A stretch of 64,000 nucleotides of DNA from positions 32,903,154 to 32,967,153 of the forward strand of contig CM033396.1 in assembly GCA_019426215.1 (NCBI GenBank), read 5' to 3'. The translations under genes and the position numbers were made by a program. Within the stretch, counting starts at the first letter, position 1. The number at the start of each line of letters is the position of its first letter. Source of the stretch: Buddleja alternifolia (Eukaryota; Streptophyta; Magnoliopsida; Lamiales; Scrophulariaceae). This document shows positions 44,203 through 56,281 of the stretch, piece by piece. Under the pieces are notes generated by a model that saw only the letters and a list, made by a program, of their open reading frames with translations, made no database searches and had not been told where the DNA came from.

Positions 44203-47048
44203 GCACTATCAGAAATAGGATAGATTATACCTGAGTCGAGCAGTTTAATCACTTCCTTCTTGACTACCTCTTGGATTTGTGGGTTTGATCTCCTTTGGGG
44301 TTGGCGTGTAGGCTTGGTGGAGTCCTCCATAAGTATTTTGTGCATACATATCGCTGGACTAATGCCTTTGATGTCCGCAAGTTTCCACCCAAAAGCCCGT
44401 TTGTGAGATCTCAACACCGTCATTAATTGCTCTTCTTGTGATCCTGAAAGAGATGAGGAAATGATCAATGGGAGTGTCTCGTCATCGTTCAAGTACACAT
44501 ATTTAAGGTGGGAGGGGAGGGGTTTGAGTTCGAGAGAAGGGGGTTCTTCAATAGATGGGCGAGGTGATCCTGACAATGATCTATCAACTTTGATGAATCC
44601 TCCCGAATGAGAGGAAGATTTGTACTCTAAGCTTAGAACCTTTTCCACTAGATCATCTTTCTCCGAGTCCACTTGCATGGATTTCATAAGACTCTGTTCG
44701 AGAGAATTTTCAATTGTATTGTCCTGTAAATACTCAACAATCAAATGGTCAAATGTATCAATTCGATAACACGAGTCATGATCAAAAGGATGTTTAAGGA
44801 CTTTGTAAACATCAAAGGTAACTTTGTCATCGCCCACATTCAAGGTAAGCTTACCATTAGCAATGTCAATTACCGCCTTACCCGTGGCTAGGAATGGTCT
44901 CCCTAGGATTAATGGTACTTCCACATCCTCTTCCATGTCGAGTACTACGAAATCAACGGGAAAATAAAACTTGTCGACTTGGACAATAACGTCTTCGATT
45001 ATCCCCTTGGGCCTCTTGATCGATCGGTCGGCTAGTTGAAGGCTCATTGAGGTCGGCTTGGGATTTCCAAGGCCTAGCTTTTTAAACAGTGAGTATGGAA
45101 GAAGATTGATGCTGGCCCCCGAGTCACATAACACCTTCTTGAATGATAAGGATCCAATTGTGCATGGGATTGTGAGACTCCCGGGATCTTGGAGCTTAGT
45201 TGGCAATTTATTGAGTAATACGGCGGAGCATTCTTCCGTGAGGCACACCGTCTCATTCTCTTCCCACTTCTGCTTGTTGGAGAGTATGTCCTTGAAGAAC
45301 TTCACATAATTCGGCATTTGGAGGATGGCGTCAATAAACGGAATATTAATTCTCACTTCCCGAAGGATTGCCAAAATTCGAAGAAAGCTCGGATCCATCT
45401 CCTTTTTCTTCTTTTTGTGAGCATTTGGGAAGGGGAGACGAACTTCGATAGGGGGAGAAAGCGTTGGATTAGACGGATGAAAACCTACCGAAGCAGTGTG
45501 CGGCGCCTGGGCGCGTGTATCGGCGCCTAGGCGCGGATATTCTGGCGCCTGGGCGCGTGTATTGGCGCCTAGGCGCGGATCAGCTGGCACAAAAACAGTG
45601 GGCGGCGCCTGGGCGCGTGTATCGGCGCCTAGGCGCGGATCTTCTGGCGCCTGGGCGCGCATATCTGGGCGCTCGGGCGCGGATGTGCTTGTAGTGTCAT
45701 TTTCCAATTGTTTGCCACTTCTCAAGGCTATGGCATTGCATTGGGCCTTCGGGTTCTTTTCCGTGTCGCTTGGGAGAGTCCCCGGGGCTCTACTGTTAAC
45801 CGCATTAGAAAGTTGCCCTACTTGTGTTCGCAAATCCTTCATCTCCATACACATATCCTTTATCATATTCCGAAGTTCGTTGAAAGATGTATCGGACTTT
45901 TTCATGTGAGCATCCAGTTTCTCATCGATTGTGGGAGGTCGCATTTGCACTTGACCTTGACCTTGTCCATTGAAATTGCCTTGCCTCGGGGGTGGGTTAT
46001 TGAAGGGTGGTCGTGGAGCTTGATAGATCCCCGGTTGTGCGTTCTGTGCGGGGTTGGGCCTTTTTGGAAAATTCTCGGGTATATGAAAGTTCACCCGAGG
46101 TTTATTTTGATTCCCCACATAATTAACATTGCCAACCTCCGGTTCCAAGAGTACTACTTCCTCAACTACTTCCTCAATACAAGCAACCTTTTTAGAGGAT
46201 GAGGCCTCTTCATCGTCGGGGTAAAGCTCGTCTTCTCGGGCCAACTGTTCGACTTTGTCCCATACACTTTGACAATCTAACCCAAGGAGATCTCCTCCCG
46301 CACCCGCGTTGAGTCTATGCCGAATACGTGACCTAACCCCATCATAGAAATGGAGTACTTGTTCATTCAACCCAAAATTATGATCGGGACATTTACGGAG
46401 CATGCCCTTATATCTAGCCCAAGCCTCGGCTAAAGATTCATTGCTTCTTTGCCTAAACCCTTTTATATTACTCCGTAGCTCATTTATTTTTGAGGGTGGA
46501 AAGAATTTATTTAAAAAGGCATCGACCAACTCACTCCATGTTGTAATAGATTGTGGAGGTAAGGATTTGTACCATGTTGTCGCCCTATCCTTCAATGAGA
46601 AATGGAAGACTCTTAGACGAATCGCATCAAGATCACGTGGGTGATATTGAATGGTCACAAGAGCCTCATCTATGGTTTCCAAATGAGCGTGTGGTGATTC
46701 ATGTGGTTCTCCATAGAAAGGATCTCCTTGCACCATATTAAAAATGTGAGCCGGAATGTGGTAGTTTGGTGTGACGAAATTAGGCACGACTACGGGCCCC
46801 GGAATGGTATGGACCCTAGGTGGTAAGCTACCCCGAACCGACGGGAGTTGTGGAGGAGGTACCGCTTGCATGGCTTGTAGAACACCTTGTAACCACTCCC
46901 TAGTTTCCGGTGAGTTCATGTCCGGGAAATTTCCATTTGGGTTTTGGTTGAGATTATTGGCCATTTCTCTTGCTCGCCTACTAGTCCTAAGAACTCTTTC
47001 AATTTCGGGCTCCAACTCGTATAGAGGCTTGCTTGAGGAGCGGGTCAT
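44160..47048 (-). CDS. Athila gag-protease with a translated palindrome repeat
   Basis: The frame opens at 47099, but the better start is [11 protein letters not shown] at 47048. The gag core has the retrotransposon gag signature ([20 protein letters not shown] and [15 protein letters not shown]). No CCHC zinc knuckle is found, as usual for Athila. A glutamine/proline-rich linker precedes a repeat at about residues 470-535 built from [16 protein letters not shown] units, which is the palindrome array read as protein. The aspartic protease has [19 protein letters not shown] with DSGA near residue 657. The C-terminus enters the RT ([19 protein letters not shown]) and then stops because of a one-base frameshift. 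The product would form the particle and process the polyprotein. Confidence 0.9.
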   Translation of the reverse strand: MTRSSSKPLYELEPEIERVLRTSRRAREMANNLNQNPNGNFPDMNSPETREWLQGVLQAMQAVPPPQLPSVRGSLPPRVHTIPGPVVVPNFVTPNYHIPAHIFNMVQGDPFYGEPHESPHAHLETIDEALVTIQYHPRDLDAIRLRVFHFSLKDRATTWYKSLPPQSITTWSELVDAFLNKFFPPSKINELRSNIKGFRQRSNESLAEAWARYKGMLRKCPDHNFGLNEQVLHFYDGVRSRIRHRLNAGAGGDLLGLDCQSVWDKVEQLAREDELYPDDEEASSSKKVACIEEVVEEVVLLEPEVGNVNYVGNQNKPRVNFHIPENFPKRPNPAQNAQPGIYQAPRPPFNNPPPRQGNFNGQGQGQVQMRPPTIDEKLDAHMKKSDTSFNELRNMIKDMCMEMKDLRTQVGQLSNAVNSRAPGTLPSDTEKNPKAQCNAIALRSGKQLENDTTSTSAPERPDMRAQAPEDPRLGADTRAQAPPTVFVPADPRLGANTRAQAPEYPRLGADTRAQAPHTASVGFHPSNPTLSPPIEVRLPFPNAHKKKKKEMDPSFLRILAILREVRINIPFIDAILQMPNYVKFFKDILSNKQKWEENETVCLTEECSAVLLNKLPTKLQDPGSLTIPCTIGSLSFKKVLCDSGASINLLPYSLFKKLGLGNPKPTSMSLQLADRSIKRPKGIIEDVIVQVDKFYFPVDFVVLDMEEDVEVPLILGRPFLATGKAVIDIANGKLTLNVGDDKVTFDVYKVLKHPFDHDSCYRIDTFDHLIVEYLQDNTIENSLEQSLMKSMQVDSEKDDLVEKVLSLEYKSSSHSGGFIKVDRSLSGSPRPSIEEPPSLELKPLPSHLKYVYLNDDETLPLIISSSLSGSQEEQLMTVLRSHKRAFGWKLADIKGISPAICMHKILMEDSTKPTRQPQRRSNPQIQEVVKKEVIKLLDSGIIYPISDSAWVSPPKWCLRKGE
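45502..45682. repeat. Palindrome array inside Athila gag, eight copies
   Basis: Words start at about 45502, 45522, 45544, 45564, 45604, 45624, 45646 and 45668, alternating GGCGCCTGGGCGCG and GGCGCCTAGGCGCG with about 20-bp spacing inside pairs. The last is a GGGCGCTCGGGCGCG variant. On the minus strand the two types are read in different phases, giving RLGA and RAQA, so the TAG in the palindrome never falls in frame. Confidence 0.93.
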
Positions 47049-47182
47049 GCACCTCAAGAACCTAACAATTAAATACAAGAACAAAATTAGACTAAACACG
47101 AAAATAAAAGAAAATCAAGAAATAAACGAAAACTAAGAATTATGAAAAATGTAAACAAAAATCAAAAACTAAAATAAACAAG

Positions 47183-47200
47183 TCCCCGGCAACGGCGCCA
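47183..47200 (-). promoter_or_regulatory. Athila primer-binding site
   Basis: TGGCGCCGTTGCCGGGGA on the minus strand lies six bases inside the 5' LTR. It is the tRNA-Asp-type site characteristic of Athila and contains the GGCGCC hexamer that is the core of the arrays. Confidence 0.9.
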
Positions 47201-47206
47201 AAAACT

Positions 47207-48880
47207 TGACACGCTAAAACTTAACGTGCTTTGATAGCAAGTGTACTAGTCGTGGTAGTAATAAAGTGGACTAAAAGTCCGGGTTGTCGAACCACGGGGA
47301 CTTGAATTCTAGTTTATGATTTTAATGAAAGTAAAGACAATTAAAGTAAAGTAAGAGGAAAACAATTAAGTAAACGAAAGATCAAAGGAGGGAACAAGCT
47401 ATGAATTAAATCTCACGTATGATAAAATGACTAAGGCACATGCTACAACCAAATCTACTCGTCAATATATATGAACTACTCTTCGAATTATTAGACTCCT
47501 ATTGCTTTGGTGGAAACTCCTAAATTAACTATTACCCGATGTCTCGGCACATAATAATCCTATGATTAATTGACGGTTCTCTAAATATGTCTATCCGAGA
47601 ATCTAATCAAAAATCACGCATTAACGTTCTAGAGCTTCCCCGAACGAATCCGGCTAACAACACCCGGGAATCTTTACCTATTTCTAGGGCAATCCCTCAT
47701 TTGTTTCGGATGATGTGTTAATTCTTTTGCACCCTAATCTATTTTCTCTCGAACAACTAGATTAGGCAAGATAGCAAGCATATGGTGATCAAACACATGA
47801 TTGGAATAAAAGCATAGAATTAACACACAAAGCAATAGGAGAATTAATACAAAGAGCAACTTCACATATATTGATTCATAAATTTGGCCTTCACATGGCC
47901 TTAGTTCTACAATATTAGCCTCTCATCAAAGCCTTAAGAAAATCTAATACAAACATATACATACTCATGGAAATAAACATGTAAATGCAAATAATTAAAA
48001 CTCCCTCAATTGATTGACGATGGATCTTTGCTCTTGATCTTCAATCCTTAGCTCCTCCCTCTTTGTTCCCCTCCAAAAGTAATGAAGAAATATGGTGATG
48101 AATGATGATGAGTGAAAAGTGATGGATCAAATGCCTCTCTCTCCCTCCTCTCCTAGCTTGATCGGTCAATTGCCCCTTAGGATCCCTTAAGAAGACCACC
48201 ACAAATCAGCCCCTCATGTGTATGTCCCCCCTAGTGTCCCCTCCACTACTCTTAAAGTGAGTAGTATAAAATTCCCAAAAGTAGATCTAGTAAGAAACAT
48301 ACTTATGACATCCCCCCCATACATGTGATGACCTCTTGGCTTTTAAATGTTCCATTCCTCCATCAAATGATGATCTTTTGGCTGAAAGGAATCAAATCTC
48401 GGATGTGGGCGCGCCTAGGCGCGGGTTTTACGGCGCTCGGGCGCCCAAATCAGAATGTTGGGAGTATTTGCCTCTGTCTTGCGCAGCAGTTGTATTTCCT
48501 TCATAACTCTCTCCACAAAACTCCGATTTGGATGATTCAAGTCCTCATTTGAAGCTAACACATAGTTCTACAACTTTGTAGAAGGAAACTTCATCCAATT
48601 CGGTCTCTAAAAATACGAAAATATCGCTCGAACGTGGAAAGTGGTGCTGAAACGGCGCCCGGGCGTGGGCAAGATGGCGCCTAGGCGTAGGGGTGTATAG
48701 AAATTTGGCCTAAACTTGTTTTATACGTCATTTTTCATCCCGTTCTTTGATTGTATCCATTTAAGACCTGAAATCACTTAATGCACGAATTAAACGCACA
48801 TGTGGCAAGAATCAAGCGATAAATGAACCTAAGACATAAACGCAAAGGGGCTTAAAAACACGTAAAAATGCCTCTTATCA
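47207..48880 (-). repeat. Athila 5' LTR
   Basis: 1674 bp, nearly identical to 35999-37668. It has the same four palindrome words near 48407, 48432, 48653 and 48676. Confidence 0.95.
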
Positions 48881-48885
48881 ATTTG

Positions 48886-50126
48886 TTTTGTTTAATTAAT
48901 TTCTTATTTCAATTAATAATTTATTATATCCAATAAATAAATTAATTAATTAAATAGCCAACTTAATTAGATAAATTAATTCATTAATATATTTCACAAG
49001 GAAATTAATTAATAATTAATCTTATCATTATAATTAATTATTTCATCTAATGAATAGTGAATTATTTAATTTATCCAATAAATTAAAACTCCCAAAAGAA
49101 ATAATAGAAATTCCTTTTTCTTCATTTTTCTTTGTCAATCCTTTAGCGCAACTCTTTAAGTTCGTTTCGTTTGGCAATGAGAGGAAACCAAAGGAAGTGG
49201 GTAACACCTAGCCAGTCACGTGGCCTACTTCATAACCCAAACGAAAACAAATGATAGGATCATTCCGAAACCTTCCAATCGTAAATAGGGTATATGTATA
49301 AACCCTTTGTTCACGTTCCCCGGTCAAGTGAGAGTCATGGTTATGTCAAACTCACTGGACTTGACCATTTGTATAAATCATAATAAATTCGAGATCATTG
49401 AAATCGATTTAGTGCCAAGCACAATCGTCTCGTTTGCTTTGACCAAAGACTTTGATCTCTATTTATTTATAATTACATAAGGTACATACTCATTCACTTA
49501 TGAGAGAACAAATCCCATATTAGATATCTGCCAAGATTACCACTTGCCCATCAAGTCCGCATTTCGAGGTTGACCCCATCAAAGGGTGAATTGGGTCTAA
49601 CTACTCTAGTGAAAGACTTGACGTCATAAGTGCATCTTCAGCCTGATACTTCAGGTCAAAGGTTCACATATACCTATTACGCATAATCAGTTTCGTCATT
49701 GACAGTCACAGAGTGAAAACGCATGTGACAGAACCGATGCGAGTCGTGTTCTAACATATCAGTTCCACTGACGTGTCTACAATCTTAATCTCCTATCATC
49801 CCATGATACCAGACAGGCACTCCCATGTCGGAGCTAAGATTGTACAAGTATTCAAAATCTTTATTTGTCCATTAAAGACTTCATATTACTTGCAAACTTA
49901 TTTTAGTAATCAAGATCGATCTCTCTAGTGCCAATCTTCCTATCCCATAGGAAATAGAGGGATCGCACTGAAAACATGGACAAAACGTTTTACACAACTT
50001 ATAGATGCAGATAAGAATTAAGTGAAACTCAATAATGCCTTTTATTTAAAAAGAGTTTAAGTTCAATACAAGATATATGCCCTATATATTCTATCCTCTA
50101 TGACATCTGAGGGCATAATCTTAACA
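48886..50126 (-). repeat. Copia 3' LTR, inner part
   Basis: This is the rest of the LTR begun at 35460-35998. It ends CTTAACA at 50126, and the purine-rich GAGTGCAAGTGCGAGAT (polypurine tract, minus strand) follows. Total LTR length is about 1780 bp. The part next to the Athila element is very AT-rich (TTAATTAATTAA words). Confidence 0.85.
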
Positions 50127-50147
50127 ATCTCGCACTTGCACTCAATG

Positions 50148-53100
50148 TCATTCATTGTGGTATCTAATACCCATCCTTTCTAGGTGTCAGTCCAAAACAG
50201 CCTGAGGTAGTGGTTTGGTGAACGAGTCAACTATATTGTCAACTGAGGCTATTTTCTGCACTGCTATCTCTCATTTGCCAACAATCTCCCTGATGATGTG
50301 AAATCTTCTCTCAATATGTTTGGACTTGTTATGAGACCTCGGTTCCTTGGCTTGCGCTATCGCTCCATTGTTATTACAATAAAGTGGCAACGGGAGTTGA
50401 GCACTAGGGACCGTTCCAAGTTCTCCAAGAAACTTCCTCATCCAAACAGATTTTTTCGCTGCCTCTGAGGCTGCTACATACTCTGCTTCAATGGTGGAAT
50501 CAGCGGTTGTGCTTTGCTTGGAGCTCTTCCAAGACACCGCTCCACCATTGAGAGTAAAAACAAACCCTGAAGTGGATTTTTGGCCATCAACTTCAGACTG
50601 AAAGTCTGAATCAGAATATCCTTCCATCTTCAGGTCTCCACCTCTATAGATGAGAATCATATCCTTAGTTCTTTTCAGATACTTTAGGATATTCTTCACA
50701 GCTATCCAATGTTCCTTTCCCGGGTTTGCCTGAAATCGACTCACCACGCTCACAGCGTAGGCAATGTCGGGTCTAGTACACAGCATTGCATACACCAGGC
50801 TACCAACTGCAAAAGCATAGGGTACATTACTCATCTCTTGTCTATCTTCCTCACTTTGAGGACACATAGACTTGGATAAGTGTACTCCATGCCTCATGGG
50901 AAGAAACCCTTTCTTAGAGTTGTCCATCTTAAACCTCTTTAGGACCTTTTCTAAGTAAAGGGCTTGAGAGAGGCCTATCATTCTATTTGTTCTATCCCTG
51001 TAGATACGAATTCCTAGAATGTATGTGGCTTCTCCCAAGTCTTTCATGGAAAACATACTCGAAAGCCATTTCTTGACAGTGGTGAGCATTCATACGTCAT
51101 TTCCTATAAGTAGAATGTTATCCACATATACTACTAAGAACGAGAGTTTGCTCCCACTAGTCTTCTTGTAGACACATGGTTCATCTTCGTTCTTGATGAA
51201 GCCATATCCCTTAACTTCTTCATCAAAACGGAGATTCCAGCTTCTAGATGCTTGCTTGAGACCGTAAATGGACCTCTCAAGTTTACATACTTTATGGATA
51301 TCGAACTCGGACACAAAACCCTTTGGCTGTTCCATATAGATATCCTCCTCGAGGAATCCATTTAGAAAGGCCGTTTTGACATCCATTTGCCATATCTCAT
51401 AATCTAAGTATGCAACTATGGATAACAGAATTCCTTTGGACTTTATCATAGCCACGGGCTAAAAGGTTTCTTGATAGTCAATTCCTTCTCTTTGACTATA
51501 CCCTTTCGCTACGAGCCTGGCTTTAAAGGTGTCAACCTTGCCATCGCTACCTATCTTTCTTTTGTAGATCCACCTACATCCTATAGGTTTTATACCTTCA
51601 GGACGATCTACCAAAGTCCAGACATGGTTCGATTGCATAGAGTCCATTTCTGTTTCCATGGCTTCTCGCCATCTTGAAGCTTCGACATCCACCATTGCTT
51701 GATCATAGGTACAAGGATCATCTTCATGACCTTCTTGTACTACATTGTGAAACTCTCGCTCCCCCTGCAGTAGATACCCATACCTCTCAGGTTCATGCGG
51801 TATTCTACCAGATCTACGTGGTGGTTGTGCTACTAGGGGTTCAGGCCTCGATTCTTGAACAGATATATTTGGGGGAGTTTCATTTTGTTCTTCTAGAACA
51901 ATTTCCCTACCTTTGCCCCCTTCCAAGATGAACTCATCCTCAAGGAAGTGAGCTTGTAGAGCCACGATGATTCTTTGATCATCATGCAGGTAAAAGAAAA
52001 ATCTCATGGAATCTTCAGGATAACCAATGAAACGTCCCATTAGGGATCTTGCCTCCAAGTTCTCCACTTTAGTCTTCTTGACATAAGCAGGGCATCCCCA
52101 AATCTTAATATGATTAAGACTCGGTTTCCTATTATTCCACATCTCATGCGGAGTTTTAGGAATGGATTTGGAGGAACATTTATTCAAAACATGAGCAGCG
52201 GTAAGGAGCGCGTATCCCCACAACGAAATGGGTAAATCAGTGTAACTAAGCATGGAACGAACCATGTCCAACAGTGTTTGATTCCTTCGCTCGGCTACTC
52301 TATTCAGTTGAGGAGTTGCTGGTGGTGTTAGTTGTAACATTATTCCTTGTTGTCTTAGGAATTCATCAAACTCGGCACTCATATATTCTCCTCCACGATC
52401 CGATCGTAGAGTTTTTATATTTTGCCCAGTTTGATTTTATACTAAGGCCTTGAACTCTTTGAATCTTTCAAAGGATTCAGACTTTTGCTTCATCAGATAC
52501 ACTAGACCAAATCTTGACTGGTCGTCAGTGAAAGTGATGAAGTAGTAGAAACCTCCACGAGTCATTTATCCAAATGGTCCGCAGACATCGGTATGCACTA
52601 ATCCTAAGACTTGTGTAGCCCTTTCAAAAGTCCCTGTGAAGGGGGATCTAGCCATCTTGCCTAAGAGACATGATTCACATGTAGGAATAGGGTCCGACCC
52701 TAGTGAGCTTAAAAGCCCATCTTTTTCTATTTTGTGGATCTTGTGCTCTCCGGCATGGCCTAGTCTAAGATGCCACTTGAGTCTTAAGTTAGTTTCTTGC
52801 CTACCACATTTACGTGTTACAACATTAACATCAGATGAATTACGGACATTTAAATAATACAAACCATTAACTAAACATGCATTGCCAACTAATTTATTTC
52901 CATAATAAATGTCGCAATTTAATTTAGAAAAATGGAATGTATATCCAATCTTAACTAAGATAGGAATAGATACAATGTTCTTAAGCCCCTTGGGCAAAAC
53001 CAAAACATTATCTAAAAACAGTAAATGTTCAGAATTCAAATAAAGAGAAGTAGATCTGATCCTAGTAGCTGCGACGCTTTCCCCGCTGCCTACTTTGATC

Positions 53101-54074
53101 ATCACTTCTTCTCGGCCCAGCTTTCTACTTCTCTGTAGATCCTGATCCAAACAACAAACATGGGCACTAGCCCCTGAGTCCAGAATCCACGAAGTAGAAA
53201 ATACGGTCATAGAACAGTTAATTTCAAAAACTAATAGTTTCATACCTTGTGCGCCTTTGCCTAATTTGGGATAGTTTCTCTTCCAGTGGCCAAGCTCACC
53301 GTACTCGAGACATCTATCCATTTTCTTAGGTCCTTTGCTCTTGTAAAACCCTTGAGCCTTTCCCTTACCCTTCTTGGTACCCCCTTGAGCTCCAAGCACG
53401 CCAGACTTTTTCTTGTTGTTCTTCTTCTTAGACTTTTTGGGTCCAGAAGAGATGACCAAGGTAGTTTCCTTTCCCTTTGGTTTCATTTGAGATTGTGCAG
53501 TAACCAACTTGTTCATTAGCCCAGCTAAATTGCACTCTATCTCATTGCAGTTAAAGTTAACCACAAATTGGGAGAAGGAATCAAGAAAAGACTGCAAGAT
53601 TAAGTCAGTTTGAAGGGAGGCATTCATGGTCAATTCAAGAACTTCCAATTTCTCGATCCTCGAAATCATTTTGAGGACATGATCACCAACCTTCTCACTT
53701 TCTTTCATCTCGGCTCCGAAGAGCTCTTTCGATATCTCATATTGTGCAGTTCGACTATGCTCTCCATAGAGCTCTACCAGGTGAGCTAGGATAGCTCTTA
53801 CAGTGGGCATCTTATCATGTGACCTTTGAAGATCATTAGTCAAAGATCCCACCATGTATTCTCTCACCCGGAGGTCGTCCTTAACCCATTTTTTATGGGC
53901 TTGGACCTCTTCCTTGTTGGCACGTGTTCTAGCAGGAGCCGCCGGGATATCAGCCTCCAAGATGTATCCCAGTGATTCCATATTGAGGATAATCCTCAAA
54001 TTTCTAATCCAGTCCACATAATTGGGTCCAGTCAGAGTATTCTTTTCGAGTAGAATTGAAAGTGGGTTTGTCAT
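50148..54074 (-). pseudogene. Degraded copia gag-pol of the old element
   Basis: The frame is largely continuous on the minus strand, with stops near 52563, 52435, 51456, 51087 and 50268. The gag (54074-53300) has the UBN2-type core. Its zinc knuckle reads CLEYGELGHWKRNY, with Tyr in place of two Cys. The protease has WILDSGASAHV, the integrase shows HTDVCGPFG and VAERRNQTLLD, and the reverse transcriptase has [19 protein letters not shown] and YVDN instead of YVDD. RNase H has EGYSDSDFQ and KSTSGFVFTLNGGAVSW. Several lesions fit C-to-T or G-to-A change. The element has clearly been inactive for long, unlike its two passengers. Confidence 0.92.
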
Positions 54075-56166
54075 ATTTGAGAGAGATAAACGAGAAATTG
54101 ACTGCAGAAATAAACCAGATTTATTAGATTACTTATTTTGACTTAACCAAGAAAAATTAAGGACTTAAAATTTATCTTGGCTCCCACTGCATTTTTCGAA
54201 TTCCACACTCCCATGTGAAAATCGGGAATCATCATTGGCATCGATTCCACAGCAGGTATTGAGGTCCTCAATTAATTAAATAGGTTGCAACCTAACCGGT
54301 TTCTGGCCCATTAATTATTTGAAGTAATATCTAATATCAATTTATCCAATAAATGTTTCAATACGTTTCCCCATAGTTCACCAAACCGCAACCCATTCGA
54401 TTTCTAGGTTCGTGAACTACCCGAGTTTATCGCACTAACTCCTATAATCTAGCATTTGAATTTCACCTTGCAACCGAACAGGTTTCTGGGGTGAAATATG
54501 TTTCGATTAAGGCATATACATGCACTTTATAAAATTTCAAATTATTTCTAAATGTATAACCCCCATAACTGGGAAGCATTACACATTTATAGTAATTCTA
54601 ATTTTAGAAAGCTTAGTGGAGGGTGAGGATGTCAAACATCCTTTTCTAACTCGGTATAATTTATTTGGGAGAATTTAATTCGTCAAAAGATTTTGGTCTC
54701 ACTTTGCACATTATTCAATTTATATAGCACTTTATTCTATATTGATCATGCATAAAAATACTACTAATAATCATGTCTTTCAATATAAATAAACATAGAA
54801 TTTAAATAAATAAATAAATAAATTCATCACTTGGTCATGGACTTTTACTAGAGGGCCCGAGTCAATGGGCCATCACAAAAGGCATAGATTAAACCTATTA
54901 AACATTCATGGGCCTTTTGACTTTATCAACTTTGAACTATTTTATCTCGATTCCTAAAACAACTCATGCATAATTTCTAAAAATATAATAAATAGCTTCA
55001 AATTTGATAACCCATAAAATTAAAGGTAAAACATATAATCCTAAGTCCATGATTAGTGTTTTAATCACATAAGACATGCTCGCAACATTTAATACATGCT
55101 CGCAATTTTAAATCACTTATGTTGATTATTAAAATTTTAGTCCAACTAAAAAGTCCTTTATAAAATTCCTTATGATTTCACATATTCACTATTTCAATTA
55201 AAATCATTCTAGTCCAACTAGATGACTTAGATGTACGAAATTAAGAATTAAGTGCATCTACCTTTAATTAAAATAATATGAACACATAAAATATGGAATT
55301 CTATATTTTATTTTATTATGATTTAAAGCCATCAAAAATTGGAAATACTTTTATTTGATCAAAAAATTAATTATTAATCTCTAAGAAAAATAATTTATAT
55401 TCCTTATTCAAAATGAAGTAATTTCCAAGTCGAGGAAAAAATAATAATATTTAATCCATAAATCAATTATTAATCTCCAAGAAAAATAATGAATTAGTTC
55501 TAATTAAATATTATATTCCAATTAATCTCATTGGGCTCGATTTCATCAAACCCAAGTTACCATCCTTTTGGTCCACTTGGATTCAATTTAATTGGGCTCA
55601 AAATAATTAATTAGAACAACATCACTTTTATTAATTTCTTATTGGGCTAAATTTAATTTAAGTCCAAATCACCAATCTAATTGGCCCATTTAGATTTAAT
55701 TAGATTAAGTCCAAACTAATTAACAAATCAAAATTGGATAATTTTCAATTGGGCTTGATTTAAATTATTCGAGTCATCATCCTTTTGATCCACCCAATTA
55801 ATTAAAATCACCCAAAAATTCAAAAATCAATTTCGACCCAAACATAGCCCGTTTTACGACCCAAATCCATGACCCGGATCGACAAATTGGGTATCCAAAC
55901 CCACGACCCGTCGGGCCACGGTCGCGACCCGACGGGCCGTGACTAGGCATTTTTTCTCGGGGCTTTCGAGTCCCATTTTTTCTCGGTATTTTTTTATTTT
56001 CAATATCATCAAATATCCCCAGATTTACAGTAACTAAAAATAAAAAAAACTAGGCAAAAAACCATAAAACGCATATTTAAGAAAAACATACAAACATGTT
56101 TCAAAAACACATAACATGCAATTCCCAAATCACGTAAACAAGATCAAATATGCAAATCAGAGATTG
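54075..56166 (-). other. Long untranslated leader of the old copia element
   Basis: About 2.1 kb separates the primer-binding site from the gag ATG, far longer than in the copia element at 24647. It is AT-rich with GGGCCAAT/ATTGGGC words at 55540-55760 and a GC-rich patch at 55840-55960 (CCGTCGGGCC, CCCGACGGGCC). I find no coding frame. Confidence 0.6.
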
Positions 56167-56178
56167 GTTCTGATACCA
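56167..56178 (-). promoter_or_regulatory. Primer-binding site of the old copia element
   Basis: TGGTATCAGAAC on the minus strand, one base inside the 5' LTR, is the initiator tRNA-Met type with one mismatch. Confidence 0.88.
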
Positions 56179-56179
56179 C

Positions 56180-56281
56180 TGTTGGGTTTCATTCGAAAAA
56201 GCATAAACGCAGCGGAAGGGATTTCAAAAATTAAAAACGAAACCCAATTGGTACTCTAATTCGCATAACTGAATCTAAAAG
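56180..56281 (-). repeat. Copia 5' LTR, 102-base remainder
   Basis: It matches 35460-35561 with few differences and is cut at 56281 by the next copia element. Confidence 0.88.

Larger units (their letters stand above)
35999..48880 (-). mobile_element. Athila-type Ty3/gypsy retrotransposon, TSD ATTTG
   Basis: It is 12.9 kb long. The LTRs 35999-37668 and 47207-48880 start TGACACGC and end TTATCA, and ATTTG flanks both sides (35994-35998, 48881-48885). Order on the minus strand: 5' LTR, primer-binding site of the TGGCGCCGTTGCCGGGGA type, gag-protease, RT-RNase H-integrase, spacer with palindrome array, ORF3 of the env-like class, long 3' spacer, polypurine tract, 3' LTR. That order and binding site are characteristic of Athila. 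By eye the LTRs differ at 3 substitutions and 4 single-base indels, so insertion is very recent. Confidence 0.96.
35460..56281 (-). mobile_element. Old Ty1/copia element carrying two later insertions
   Basis: The 3' LTR in element orientation runs from 50126 back to 48886 and on from 35998 to 35460, interrupted by the Athila element. The 5' LTR is represented only by 56180-56281, where another copia element begins. Both LTR pieces share TGTTGGGTTTC[A/G]TTCG and the following ~100 bases. The internal part has a tRNA-Met-type primer-binding site, a long leader and one gag-pol frame with several stops. Left flank CAGTC (35455-35459) should be the TSD; its partner lies beyond the window. Confidence 0.9.

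Noticed and set aside
41216..45682. Regularly spaced GC palindromes as a CRISPR-like array
   Set aside because: The copies are short, their spacing is uneven, and they lie inside an LTR retrotransposon of a plant. There are no cas genes and no unique spacers of constant length.
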